A stretch of DNA of 64,000 nucleotides from Paenibacillus amylolyticus (GTDB lineage Bacteria; Bacillota; Bacilli; Paenibacillales; Paenibacillaceae). Each line of letters begins with the position of its first letter. Position 1 is the stretch's first letter. A program made the position numbers and the translations under genes. The notes below the pieces were generated by a model. That model searched no databases. It was not told the DNA's origin and was given only the letters and a program-made list of their open reading frames with translations. Below, one piece after another: positions 1 to 7,844 of the stretch. The stretch lies in contig NZ_CP121451.1 of assembly GCF_029689945.1 (NCBI RefSeq), positions 2,914,001-2,978,000 of the forward strand. Reading direction: 5' to 3'.

Positions 1-314
1 CCGGGCAGATGGATGGCGGTTTAATCTGGTTTGAACTCTGATCGGTAAGAGATTTGCCTGAAACAGGAGGATCATCTATGAGTAAGACACGATCTGCAAT
101 GGGCTGATGAGATCGAAATCACCGGCAATTTGCAAGTTAGTTGATCTTGGATTGTCATGCGTGTACGTATTTCAAAATCAAATAAGATAAGATCATTTTG
201 GTGGGATGAAGTCATGGCAATAGTCGTGGCTTGATCTCATTTTTTTGTTTTTTCACTATATCTGATCTGCTGTTGCATAAAAGTGATATTTGTTGTCTTT
301 TTGCAGTATTTGTA
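1..314. other. Left edge, no confident gene
   Basis: Positions 3-41 read in one frame to a stop and end in G-L-I-W-F-E-L, so they could be the 3' tail of a gene that lies outside the window. A strong ribosome site (AGGAGG, 65-71) stands before ATG 78, but that frame closes after nine codons at 105-107. Another frame over 91-130 reads D-L-Q-W-A-D-E-I and also stops at once. This may be a small or broken gene; nothing here can be named. Confidence 0.3.
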
Positions 315-343
315 TTGTCACAACCAAAGTTACACGATATAAT
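315..343 (+). promoter_or_regulatory. Sigma-A type promoter of the pectate lyase gene
   Basis: TTGTCA at 315-320 and a perfect TATAAT at 338-343 are separated by 17 bases. Transcription would begin near 350, which excludes the upstream in-frame ATG at 290 as the start and supports TTG 386. Confidence 0.75.
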
Positions 344-385
344 CGACTTGTCTTTGAGGATAATATTATAAAGGATGGTGAAATT

Positions 386-1429
386 TTGAAGAAATTTTCG
401 ATGCTTTTACTCGCGGTGACTCTATTGTTGCTAACTGTCTCAACGGCTCCTTCTACCTATGGCGCAGCCAGTTATCCGAACACGGGTACGAATGGGTTGA
501 CCGGTTTTGCAGGCAGTGCGAAGAATGAAAATGGCGTATCCAAGTCAGCCACGACAGGTGGCAAGAATGGTCAGGTCGTTTACGTTAGTAATCTCAATGA
601 CCTTAGAACACATATGGCTGGCGCTACGGCCAAAATTGTCGTCGTTGAACAGAATATTTCTTCCTCTACACTACAAAAGGTTGAGTTTGGAGCGAACAAG
701 ACACTGGTAGGTTCCTTTGACAAACATACATTAACGAATATTCATTTCAGATCCACAAGCAGTTCAAGCAATGTGATTTTTCAGAATCTGACTTTTGAAC
801 ACGCTTCCAATATTAATGCCAATGATGATATCCAGATGTATATCACTTCAGGCTCCAATTACTGGATCGATCATGTGACATTTGCGGGCCACAGCTACAG
901 CTCTGGCGGTAGTGATCTGGACAAGCTTCTGTATATCGGTGATCGCGCCGATTATATCACCATTAGCAACTCCAAATTTGCAAATCATAAGTATGGCGTT
1001 ATTCTCGGTCATCCGAATGATGGTAACAGCAGTTACAATGGAGTACCTCATGTGACGATGTCCAACAATTATTTCGAAAACTTGTATGTACGTGGTCCTG
1101 GACTTTTAAGATACGGTTACTTCCATCTCAAAAACAACTATGCAAACAACTTTAATCAGGCCATCACCATTGGTGAAAAAGCACGGATTTATTCCGAAAA
1201 CAATTACTTTGGTGCTGGCGCTGAAAAGGGTGGCATCCTGGATGACAAGGGAAATGGGGAGTTTACGGATAGCGGCAGTACGCCAGCCCTGACAAGTCCG
1301 ATTTCTCCCAAAACAAACTGGAGACCAAGCTCCAATTACAGTTATCAGGTAGAAAGTGCCAGCTACGCGCGTGAATTTGTCACCAAGTATGCAGGCTCCT
1401 CCAATACGACACTTGTATTCGGAAAATAA
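386..1429 (+). CDS. Secreted pectate lyase, polysaccharide lyase family 1
   Basis: Extracellular lyase of about 347 residues that should cleave polygalacturonate by beta-elimination. The start is taken as TTG 386 because AAGGATGG lies 7 bases upstream and the promoter at 315-343 lies downstream of the longer in-frame ATG 290. The N-terminus is a Sec signal peptide (about residues 1-26, ending S-T-Y-G-A). PL1 hallmarks follow: W-I-D-H near residue 160, an acidic calcium-site segment [11 protein letters not shown] near 178, and the catalytic Arg region R-G-P-G-L-L-R near 235, then H-L-K-N-N-Y. In PelC-type enzymes the two Arg of that region are five residues apart; here they are six apart. No Asn-rich linker or extra binding module is seen. 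The family is sure; exact substrate preference is not. Confidence 0.88.
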   Translation: MKKFSMLLLAVTLLLLTVSTAPSTYGAASYPNTGTNGLTGFAGSAKNENGVSKSATTGGKNGQVVYVSNLNDLRTHMAGATAKIVVVEQNISSSTLQKVEFGANKTLVGSFDKHTLTNIHFRSTSSSSNVIFQNLTFEHASNINANDDIQMYITSGSNYWIDHVTFAGHSYSSGGSDLDKLLYIGDRADYITISNSKFANHKYGVILGHPNDGNSSYNGVPHVTMSNNYFENLYVRGPGLLRYGYFHLKNNYANNFNQAITIGEKARIYSENNYFGAGAEKGGILDDKGNGEFTDSGSTPALTSPISPKTNWRPSSNYSYQVESASYAREFVTKYAGSSNTTLVFGK

Positions 1430-1458
1430 TAATTTTCCCTATACATCGGCTTTATGCC

Positions 1459-1508
1459 AACCAAGCCTGTCTTGTACGCCATAACGTATAAGACAGGCTT
1501 GGTTTTGC
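1459..1508 (+). terminator. Rho-independent terminator after pectate lyase
   Basis: A 20-base inverted repeat (1459-1478 with 1485-1504, one G-U pair) around a 6-base loop is followed by TTG and T-rich sequence. It sits 30 bases after the stop codon. Confidence 0.85.
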
Positions 1509-1734
1509 ATGTAAAATGATATGTCTATTTATCATTTTATAATTCGTATTCATTTTTAATGTTGAATACCGATATACTTAAAGTAGCGCTATTTCATATT
1601 TATGAAGTTAATATGTACTATGCTAAGGCGCTGCGTATTTGCGATTTGCGCATAAGCAGGACCAAAGACTACTAGATGTAGTACAGTAAGGCCCTACAAC
1701 TCACATTTAACCTACATAAAAGGACGGGGTATGC
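1509..1734 (+). other. Leader region of chemoreceptor gene
   Basis: AT-rich to about 1620, then a GC-richer, possibly structured stretch (1622-1700) with a repeated T-G-C-G element and a small ACTAC/GTAGT hairpin at 1668-1683. The ribosome site AGGACGGGG lies at 1721-1729. I could not match it to a riboswitch class. Confidence 0.3.
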
Positions 1735-3213
1735 ATGGATCGTATGGACGAAGTTATATGGAAACGGAACAAAATCATCAGCATCATATTATGGGTTGTA
1801 TTAATTGTGGGGTTTTCTGTAGCTTTAATTGAGCCCAAATTATTTATTTCCAATGGTGTTGTGATCCTGTATGGAATCTGGCTCGCTTATGCGAACGCCA
1901 AAAAGAAGCATATCCATCTCATTCCTTGGGTGAACACCGTGTTGATCGCGTTGTGTGGGGTATTCGCTGGATGGGGAAGTGTTGAACCGCTGCTGGCCAT
2001 TCTCATCTCTTCGATCCTGCTGATTTATCCAAACAAAAGATTATTTGTTATCGGATTCTCGGTTATGCTTGCAAACAATATTCTTCAACTTGTGATTATG
2101 CCTGCAACGACTCAAGATCAGCTTGTGACTAATGCCATCAATATAGGGCTGTTCGCTGTTACGGGCGGAATCTTGTTCATGGTGTCCTATCTGAACCAAA
2201 GGCTCTTTCATGAAAGCGAAAAAAGATGGAGCGAAGTGGAAGCATCGCGGACCCGGGTGGAAACCATGCTGGTGCGTGTGAAGGAATCCGTCGAAGGTCT
2301 GTCTCGTTATACGGATCAATTGAAGCAAAAGGTGGATTCAACAGGTTCCATTACTCATGAAGTGACCCTTGGATTCAGTGAGGTTGCCAAGGGTGTGGAG
2401 TTCCAGGCGACCAGTGTGGCTGAAATTTCGGAATCCTTGTCTCTATCGGACCAGCATATTAAGGATGTTGCGTTGTATTCCCGGCAGATGAAAGAGTTAT
2501 CAGCTAGCATGGCCACAAGCACGCAAACAGGAAGCGTACAGATGGACCAGCTGAACATCCAGATGCAAGAGCTATATAATACGATTAATATAACGGCAAG
2601 TGACATGCGAAAGTTTAATGAAGAAAGTGAATCCATGACGCTTATGCTGAACAGCATATCGGATATTGCAAGTCAGACCAACCTGCTCGCGCTTAATGCA
2701 GCCATTGAAGCAGCTCGTGCAGGCGAGCATGGACGCGGGTTTGCCGTTGTATCAGAGGAAGTACGCAAACTGGCCGAGAGCTCGGGTCAATCCGCGAGTG
2801 ATATTTCAACTATTTTGACACGATTAAAAGGACAGACGCAGTCACTCACAGATCGATTCGAACGTATTCGTCTATCGTTACAACAAGGAAGAGACAGTGT
2901 GCAAACGGCAGATGAAGTGTTCCGTACGATCAACAGCCATTCTCAGCATGTGCTGAATCAAGCGACAGATATTGAGACCAGTTCGGCTACAATGAAGGAA
3001 TCCTCCACCAGAGTGGTGAATGAAGTTTCCGAGATTTCGAGTGTAACAGAGCAATCCAGTGCAGCGACAGAAGAGATTCTGGCGAGCATGGAAGAACAGC
3101 GCAACCTGACACAGAAGATGGTGGAGAGCTTCGGAGAATTGGAGCAACTGATTGTGAACCTGAATGACTTGGTCTCGGATCATCAGGCTTCTTCTGTTGA
3201 GACTAAACTTTAA
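1735..3213 (+). CDS. Methyl-accepting chemotaxis protein with multi-pass membrane N-terminus
   Basis: Chemoreceptor or aerotaxis-type transducer of 492 residues that would signal to CheA/CheW. The first ~165 residues hold about five or six hydrophobic segments and no extracellular Cache or four-helix domain, so the stimulus may be sensed within or through the membrane. There is no clear HAMP domain. Residues ~170-485 are the cytoplasmic signalling coiled coil, including the conserved hairpin tip with [19 protein letters not shown] 1735 is chosen over ATG 1731, which touches the ribosome site AGGACGGGG and is out of frame. The gene stands alone between two terminators, away from any che operon. 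Confidence 0.9.
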   Translation: MDRMDEVIWKRNKIISIILWVVLIVGFSVALIEPKLFISNGVVILYGIWLAYANAKKKHIHLIPWVNTVLIALCGVFAGWGSVEPLLAILISSILLIYPNKRLFVIGFSVMLANNILQLVIMPATTQDQLVTNAINIGLFAVTGGILFMVSYLNQRLFHESEKRWSEVEASRTRVETMLVRVKESVEGLSRYTDQLKQKVDSTGSITHEVTLGFSEVAKGVEFQATSVAEISESLSLSDQHIKDVALYSRQMKELSASMATSTQTGSVQMDQLNIQMQELYNTINITASDMRKFNEESESMTLMLNSISDIASQTNLLALNAAIEAARAGEHGRGFAVVSEEVRKLAESSGQSASDISTILTRLKGQTQSLTDRFERIRLSLQQGRDSVQTADEVFRTINSHSQHVLNQATDIETSSATMKESSTRVVNEVSEISSVTEQSSAATEEILASMEEQRNLTQKMVESFGELEQLIVNLNDLVSDHQASSVETKL

Positions 3214-3228
3214 TAGGATATCGTTGAA

Positions 3229-3272
3229 AGTTCGTCCGTACGTATTTTATCGTGCTGGACGGGCTTTTTTTT
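3229..3272 (+). terminator. Terminator after chemoreceptor
   Basis: A stem of about 14 pairs with several G-U pairs and one bulged T ends in GGGC followed by eight T residues (3265-3272). Confidence 0.8.
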
Positions 3273-3354
3273 CGTCTGTAATACAGCTTGATGCCGACAT
3301 TTTTTTCCTATACAGTGTTGTGTAGAGTAGGAAGAGGATGGAGGAAAACGAACT

Positions 3355-4044
3355 ATGAATTGGGTGGAGATTAGCAAATCCAAAGATGTGGAACAAGTCA
3401 GAGCAGCCGTCGGTGTATTGGATATCAACGAACAGGATAATCGTGGGCGTACACCGCTGATGCTCTTTTTGACAAATCGTATGCCGGCTGAAGCGATCCG
3501 GTGTCTTCTGGAATCTGGTCCGGACTTGGAAGTAGAGGACAAGCTTGGGGATACGGCGCTGAAAAAAGCCGTGAAGTTCAAGCAGATTGAAGCCATTCAG
3601 CTATTGCTTGAACATGGAGTCGAACTGGACGCTCCCCTTGGAATTCAGGCCAGTTCCTGGAACGCAGCTAGACGTAATCCGGATATAGCCGATATGCTGC
3701 TAAAGACCAAAGGTGCAGTCAGACTCAACCTGACTCCGGCGGAGCAAAGCATCGTAGATGAAATTTTGTACGAGGAGTGTCCAGACAAGGCAGCTGCCCT
3801 AATCCGTACACTGGATTCAGCTATAATCCTGCATGCTATCGTGAATGGGTACAACTGGGACGACAGCCCTGAGCCGATGATTGCGGTATGCGAACATCCC
3901 CAATGTGCAGACATTACGCGACTGGATATGGCAGAACTGTTGGATGCGGACTATTGGATGGAGATGGATGAAGATGAAGTTAACGAGAGGGAAGACGGAC
4001 CGGCGTATCGTCGGCTTGCAGAGCAATTATCCCGGAGAGCATAG
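3355..4044 (+). CDS. Ankyrin-repeat protein
   Basis: Cytoplasmic protein of 229 residues without signal peptide or membrane segment. Residues ~25-120 contain two to three ankyrin repeats (for example G-R-T-P-L-M-L-F and G-D-T-A-L-K-K-A followed by leucine helices and G-V-E-L-D). The remaining acidic C-terminal half (~120-229) has no recognised domain. A GGAGG site lies about 10 bases before the ATG. Only 14 bases separate its stop from the next start, so it is probably co-transcribed with the acetyltransferase gene. Ankyrin proteins usually mediate protein contacts; the partner is unknown. Confidence 0.8.
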   Translation: MNWVEISKSKDVEQVRAAVGVLDINEQDNRGRTPLMLFLTNRMPAEAIRCLLESGPDLEVEDKLGDTALKKAVKFKQIEAIQLLLEHGVELDAPLGIQASSWNAARRNPDIADMLLKTKGAVRLNLTPAEQSIVDEILYEECPDKAAALIRTLDSAIILHAIVNGYNWDDSPEPMIAVCEHPQCADITRLDMAELLDADYWMEMDEDEVNEREDGPAYRRLAEQLSRRA

Positions 4045-4058
4045 CACTGGAACTGTAA

Positions 4059-5323
4059 ATGGTTGTTAATAGAAGACGTTACCTCATGGGGAGTAAAAGG
4101 TTGAAGACAACAGTAATGAAAGACAGCTCGGCCTACGATGACCGTACATATGAGCATGGGAATAATAATCGCGCTGAACGCGTGCGTTTTTATGATCAGC
4201 ATTCGTTCATAGGCATGGACTGGCCCGATACGGAGGATGGCAGATATGCCAGAAATTATCTGGAACCCATAATGCAGCAAGGGTCCCAGCGCTTTATGTC
4301 GAACGTGGAGACCACAGTGCTGCTCGCCCGAATCGACGACCTCGTACTTCCGCTGACGGTGAATGATACAGAGTACGATAATGCTTATGTCTGTTCTCCT
4401 TATACGCATTATGTGAGTTACGCCAAGCAGGAATTGACCATGTTGCAGAAACCCGTTTTGGAAAAAGGTCTTTCTGCGTTGCTCAGTCTAATCGGTTGGG
4501 GAATGAAACGATCGCAGATTAACAAAGTCGTACATGTGAACAACTGGTTGTTGTCCACCAATCTGTACCCAGCCATGTCCGGTGAACAGGCCATATGTTT
4601 GCTAGCAGCGGTACAAGATCGATACCCTGAACATGTCATTGTGTTTCGCTCCTTGTGTCCGGGACTTTATCCCGGTCTGACGACGAGACTGACGGAAGCG
4701 GGGTGTCGATTGATTCCGAGCCGACAGATCTACCTGTACCGGGCGCAGGATGCGAATTTTGGCAACTCAAAGTCGCGTTGGCTGCTGAAGCGGGATTACG
4801 AATTGTTAGCCAAGCACGACTACGAATTCGTTTCCCAATCAGATATGACGGAGGCAGATATTCCGCGAATCGTGGAGTTGTACAAGCTGTTATACCTTGA
4901 AAAATACTCTTATCACAATCCGCAGTTCACCGAACCGTTCATTGCTGCTGCGATGGCATCGGGAACACTCAGGCTGTATGGACTGCGGAAGGAGGGACGC
5001 TTGGACGCGGTCATGGGTTATTTCTGCCGAAATGGAATCATGACTACGCCACTGTTCGGTTACGATACAGCGGTGCCACAGTCCGTTGGACTATACCGCA
5101 TGTTATCCGCTTGTCTGATCAGACAGGCTCGCGAGAATGGATATCTGTTGCATGAGAGCGCGGGGCAGCACAGTTCAAGCGCAATCGCGGTGCTATGGCG
5201 GATTTTGAGTATTCGGCTGTATATGAGCGTCATCTTCCGTGGGGGAGGCGCTGGTGCTGGATACTGCTTGATCGATTGTTGAATCGCGTTGGCGTGCCCC
5301 TGATGCGCCGCATGAAACTGTAA
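4059..5323 (+). CDS. GNAT-type N-acyltransferase, frameshifted near the 3' end
   Basis: Predicted cytoplasmic acyltransferase of about 420 residues with a GNAT-like C-terminal half; its substrate cannot be told. The frame that opens at 4059 stays conserved-looking to about 5160 (L-Y-R-M-L-S-A then L-L-H-E-S-A-G). It then changes quality and stops at 5282. Adding one G to the run GGGG at 5162-5165 restores a natural ending (A-A-Q-F-K-R-N-R-G-A, then E-Y-S-A-V-Y-E-R-H-L-P) with a stop at 5321-5323. The break therefore looks like a one-base deletion. The start is uncertain because no good ribosome site precedes 4059; ATG 4086 and ATG 4116 are alternatives. It probably forms an operon with the ankyrin gene. 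Confidence 0.7.
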
Positions 5324-5436
5324 AGAGGCACAATAACGTTTTGTGCTGTCCTATGCGGGGGCTGCGTACAAGTGACTTCACACCTGCATACACAACTGGG
5401 TTAGCGTAAAATGAGCATTTATTTACACTGTCCTAA

Positions 5437-5802
5437 TCATACATGTTCTGCGAGCTGCACCTCGAAGCCGTCCGGATCTGTAATGTAAATAAACCGCAGA
5501 TGCGGATTGGGCTGGATGGGGCCGCGTACAATAGGAACATTCAGCTCTGCCAGTCGTTTCATGACTTCCTCCAGCGAGTCCACCTCATAACCGATCGACA
5601 CGCCGGCCTCTGGTTTAAGAGTAGATTCACTGCCCTCAATTAGTTCCAGCTTGGCTTCATTCTCCATGCCGAGCATGGCAATCTGCCGTCCGCGGCTTTC
5701 GAATCTGCGCTGAACGGGAAGTCCGAGCATGTCGTGATAGAACTTGAGCGAAGCTTCCAAACTACTAACCCTCAGCGTAATCCAGTTTAATTTGATCAAC
5801 AT
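5437..5802 (-). CDS. VOC (glyoxalase/bleomycin-resistance) superfamily protein
   Basis: Small cytoplasmic protein of 121 residues that fits one vicinal-oxygen-chelate module with paired beta-alpha-beta-beta-beta motifs: an N-terminal W-I-T-L-R-V-S-S-L-E-A-S-L-K-F-Y segment and a C-terminal Y-I-T-D-P-D-G-F-E-V-Q-L-A-E. The closing Glu is the usual metal ligand. Members include glyoxalases, dioxygenases and antibiotic-binding proteins; the sequence does not decide among them. AAGGAGAG precedes the ATG by about 8 bases. Confidence 0.8.
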   Translation of the reverse strand: MLIKLNWITLRVSSLEASLKFYHDMLGLPVQRRFESRGRQIAMLGMENEAKLELIEGSESTLKPEAGVSIGYEVDSLEEVMKRLAELNVPIVRGPIQPNPHLRFIYITDPDGFEVQLAEHV

Positions 5803-5888
5803 GAGTGAATCTCTCCTTTTATATCCTGCTTCTAAATATTACGTCCATTATACGATAAGCCGGAACAGGGAATACAGCTTATCAGAAA

Positions 5889-5932
5889 ACACCAAAATGG
5901 GCTGCCGAAATATTTGGCAGCCATTTTGGTGT
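5889..5932 (-). terminator. Terminator of the alkaline phosphatase gene
   Basis: ACACCAAAATGG...GGTGT inverted repeat, about 17 pairs with one bulge; read on the minus strand it is followed by TTTTCTGAT. It lies 33 bases past the phosphatase stop. Confidence 0.8.
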
Positions 5933-5964
5933 AATCTCATGTGGTTCTATAAAGTTCTAACGAA

Positions 5965-7617
5965 TTATTGAATCAGATCCACCGCACCTTGTGGAACAAA
6001 GGCTTCGACGCCGTTATAGACAATGACACCTTCCAGGGTTGTCTTTTTGCCGTTCACCAATGCAATATTTTTATAGATTTGCAGTTCCAGCTTGGTGTTG
6101 CCTTTGGTAACGAGGATTTTTGGATTTTTGGCGTCAGTCAGGTCCAGTTTGTACGTCGCGCCTTTGGCTGTAAATGCCTGTTTGGCTGGTACAAACAGTT
6201 GTTTGTTCACGCTGTCCAGATCGAGATCCAGTACACGTGCCATGTACTTGGCTACATCTGTGTTGTCAATTACACCGAAGGGACGGTCATTGTTGGGAGC
6301 ATACGTATACAGCACGACATCCCCACCTGTATGACCACCGGTTGTCCAGCCAATCCCTGCACGTTTGCTGATCATTGGACCGATTGCGTAGTTAAGGCTG
6401 CCTGGCTCGGCCGCTTTAATGGTGGCAATCTCCTCGGAAGTCAGGTCCGTAATGCCATAGTATTGTTTCATCACTGCTTTGATGTTGGTACGCTTCGCAT
6501 TCAGCTTCGCTTCAACACCCTCGCCTGTCAGCTTGGCCTTTTTCAAAGGTCCGATAAATGTGGACAACGGCTCTTTATCATATGTTCCGGTTGTAGAGGC
6601 GTTACCAATCGTGAGTCCACCGTTCTGATGGTCCGTTACAGCCACAACGGCAGTCTCTCCGTCCGCTTTGGCAAAATCCATGGCTACTTTTACGGCATCA
6701 TCAAAAGCCAGCACATCACTGATGATACCAATCGGATCATTGGCATGAGCTGCCCAGTCCACTTTGCTGCCTTCAACCATCAGGAAGAAGCCATCTTCGT
6801 CTTTGGACAAAACCTCAATGGCTTTGGATGTCATCTCGGCAAGACTTGGTTGCTTCGCAGGATCACGGTCCATATTGTAAGCCATGCCCGCTGGTGCGAA
6901 CATACCCCACAGCTTGTTTGAATCGGATGCTTTCATTGCGGCTGGAGTAGTGACGTAATCGTAACCCAGTGCTTTGATGGACGAAATCAGATTCTCGCCA
7001 TCTTTGCGTCCCGCAGGCTCAAGGTATTTGCTGCCTCCACCCAACACAACATCCATGCCATTATAAACTTGTTGTTTACTGAGTGCATCATAGTTTTTAC
7101 GGTCAGGGTAATGAGCAGAGAAGTCCGCTGGTGTGGCGTGCATAATCTCGGATGTGGCTATAATACCGGTTGCTTTACCGGCGAGTTTCGAAGCTTCGAG
7201 TACGGAAGCGACTGGTTTTCTTGCGTCTCCAGGCGTGATCGCCTTCTGTCCAGGCATCGTAGCCTTGTCCGGCAGTACACCGACAAATCCGGTATGAGAT
7301 TTATACCCTGTGGCAAAAGCGGTTCCGGCTGGAGCCGAGTCCGCAATCGGGGCATCGGCGGAGTGTGTGCGAACCATGCCGCTTGCCATGGAGTCCAGCG
7401 TCAAGGACGAGCCTTTATACCAACGAGCCAGAGCAGTGGCATCGTTAGCCATGCCGTCAGGGATGAGAATAATCACATTTTTAATCGGTGATGCAGATGT
7501 TGTTGAGGTGCTGTCTTCCACAGCCCACGCTGCACTGCTTCCTCCGAGTGTAGCCGTAACGATCGTTGTCACCGCGAGCATCACTTTGGCTGCACGGACA
7601 TTAAAACGGTTTAACAT
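5965..7617 (-). CDS. Secreted alkaline phosphatase (PhoA family)
   Basis: Exported phosphomonoesterase of 550 residues that would release phosphate from organic esters. A Sec signal peptide covers residues 1 to ~32 (ending A-A-W-A). The metal-binding and catalytic signature is complete: I-P-D-G-M near 53, the nucleophile segment D-S-A-P-A-G-T-A near 93, H-A-T-P-A-D-F near 160, V-E-G-S-K-V-D-W-A-A-H-A-N-D near 282, T-D-H-Q-N-G-G near 330 and G-G-H-T-G-G-D near 427. The C-terminal ~90 residues resemble a beta-rich stalk seen in other Paenibacillus exoproteins. AGGAGG sits 8 bases before ATG 7617. A four-unit PhoP-type box lies upstream, so phosphate-starvation control by PhoPR is likely. Confidence 0.92.
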   Translation of the reverse strand: MLNRFNVRAAKVMLAVTTIVTATLGGSSAAWAVEDSTSTTSASPIKNVIILIPDGMANDATALARWYKGSSLTLDSMASGMVRTHSADAPIADSAPAGTAFATGYKSHTGFVGVLPDKATMPGQKAITPGDARKPVASVLEASKLAGKATGIIATSEIMHATPADFSAHYPDRKNYDALSKQQVYNGMDVVLGGGSKYLEPAGRKDGENLISSIKALGYDYVTTPAAMKASDSNKLWGMFAPAGMAYNMDRDPAKQPSLAEMTSKAIEVLSKDEDGFFLMVEGSKVDWAAHANDPIGIISDVLAFDDAVKVAMDFAKADGETAVVAVTDHQNGGLTIGNASTTGTYDKEPLSTFIGPLKKAKLTGEGVEAKLNAKRTNIKAVMKQYYGITDLTSEEIATIKAAEPGSLNYAIGPMISKRAGIGWTTGGHTGGDVVLYTYAPNNDRPFGVIDNTDVAKYMARVLDLDLDSVNKQLFVPAKQAFTAKGATYKLDLTDAKNPKILVTKGNTKLELQIYKNIALVNGKKTTLEGVIVYNGVEAFVPQGAVDLIQ

Positions 7618-7664
7618 GAATGCATCCTCCTAGAATATATGTATAGTTGGTATCCCAAACCAAG

Positions 7665-7716
7665 TGTATACAACAATTGCTAAACTAACGTATGAACTGG
7701 GTTAACTATATGTAAA
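7665..7716 (-). promoter_or_regulatory. Pho box and -10 element of the alkaline phosphatase gene
   Basis: On the minus strand TTTACA (7716-7711), TTAACC (7705-7700), CATACG (7694-7689) and TTAGCA (7683-7678) recur at an exact 11-base period. This is the layout of Bacillus PhoP direct repeats (consensus TTHACA). A -10 TATACA lies at 7670-7665. Three of the four units match well. PhoP activation is inferred. Confidence 0.6.
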
Positions 7717-7844
7717 ATTTACGATTAGTGAAGGTGTTAGAATTCAGGTAAACTGGACAAAATGAGGACCTCTCTTGTATGTTAAGGAGAAAATCGGACC
7801 AGGGATTGACCCTCGTCTAATGATCGGCTTTGAGGTGGTTTGTA

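Noticed and set aside
290..385. Upstream in-frame ATG for the pectate lyase
   Set aside because: It precedes the TTGTCA/TATAAT promoter and would place 32 residues before a clear signal peptide.
1622..1721. Cyclic di-GMP riboswitch before a chemoreceptor gene
   Set aside because: The conserved cores of class I and class II cyclic di-GMP riboswitches are not found.
5968..6921. 317-codon plus-strand open frame
   Set aside because: It is antisense to the alkaline phosphatase, whose motifs are complete.
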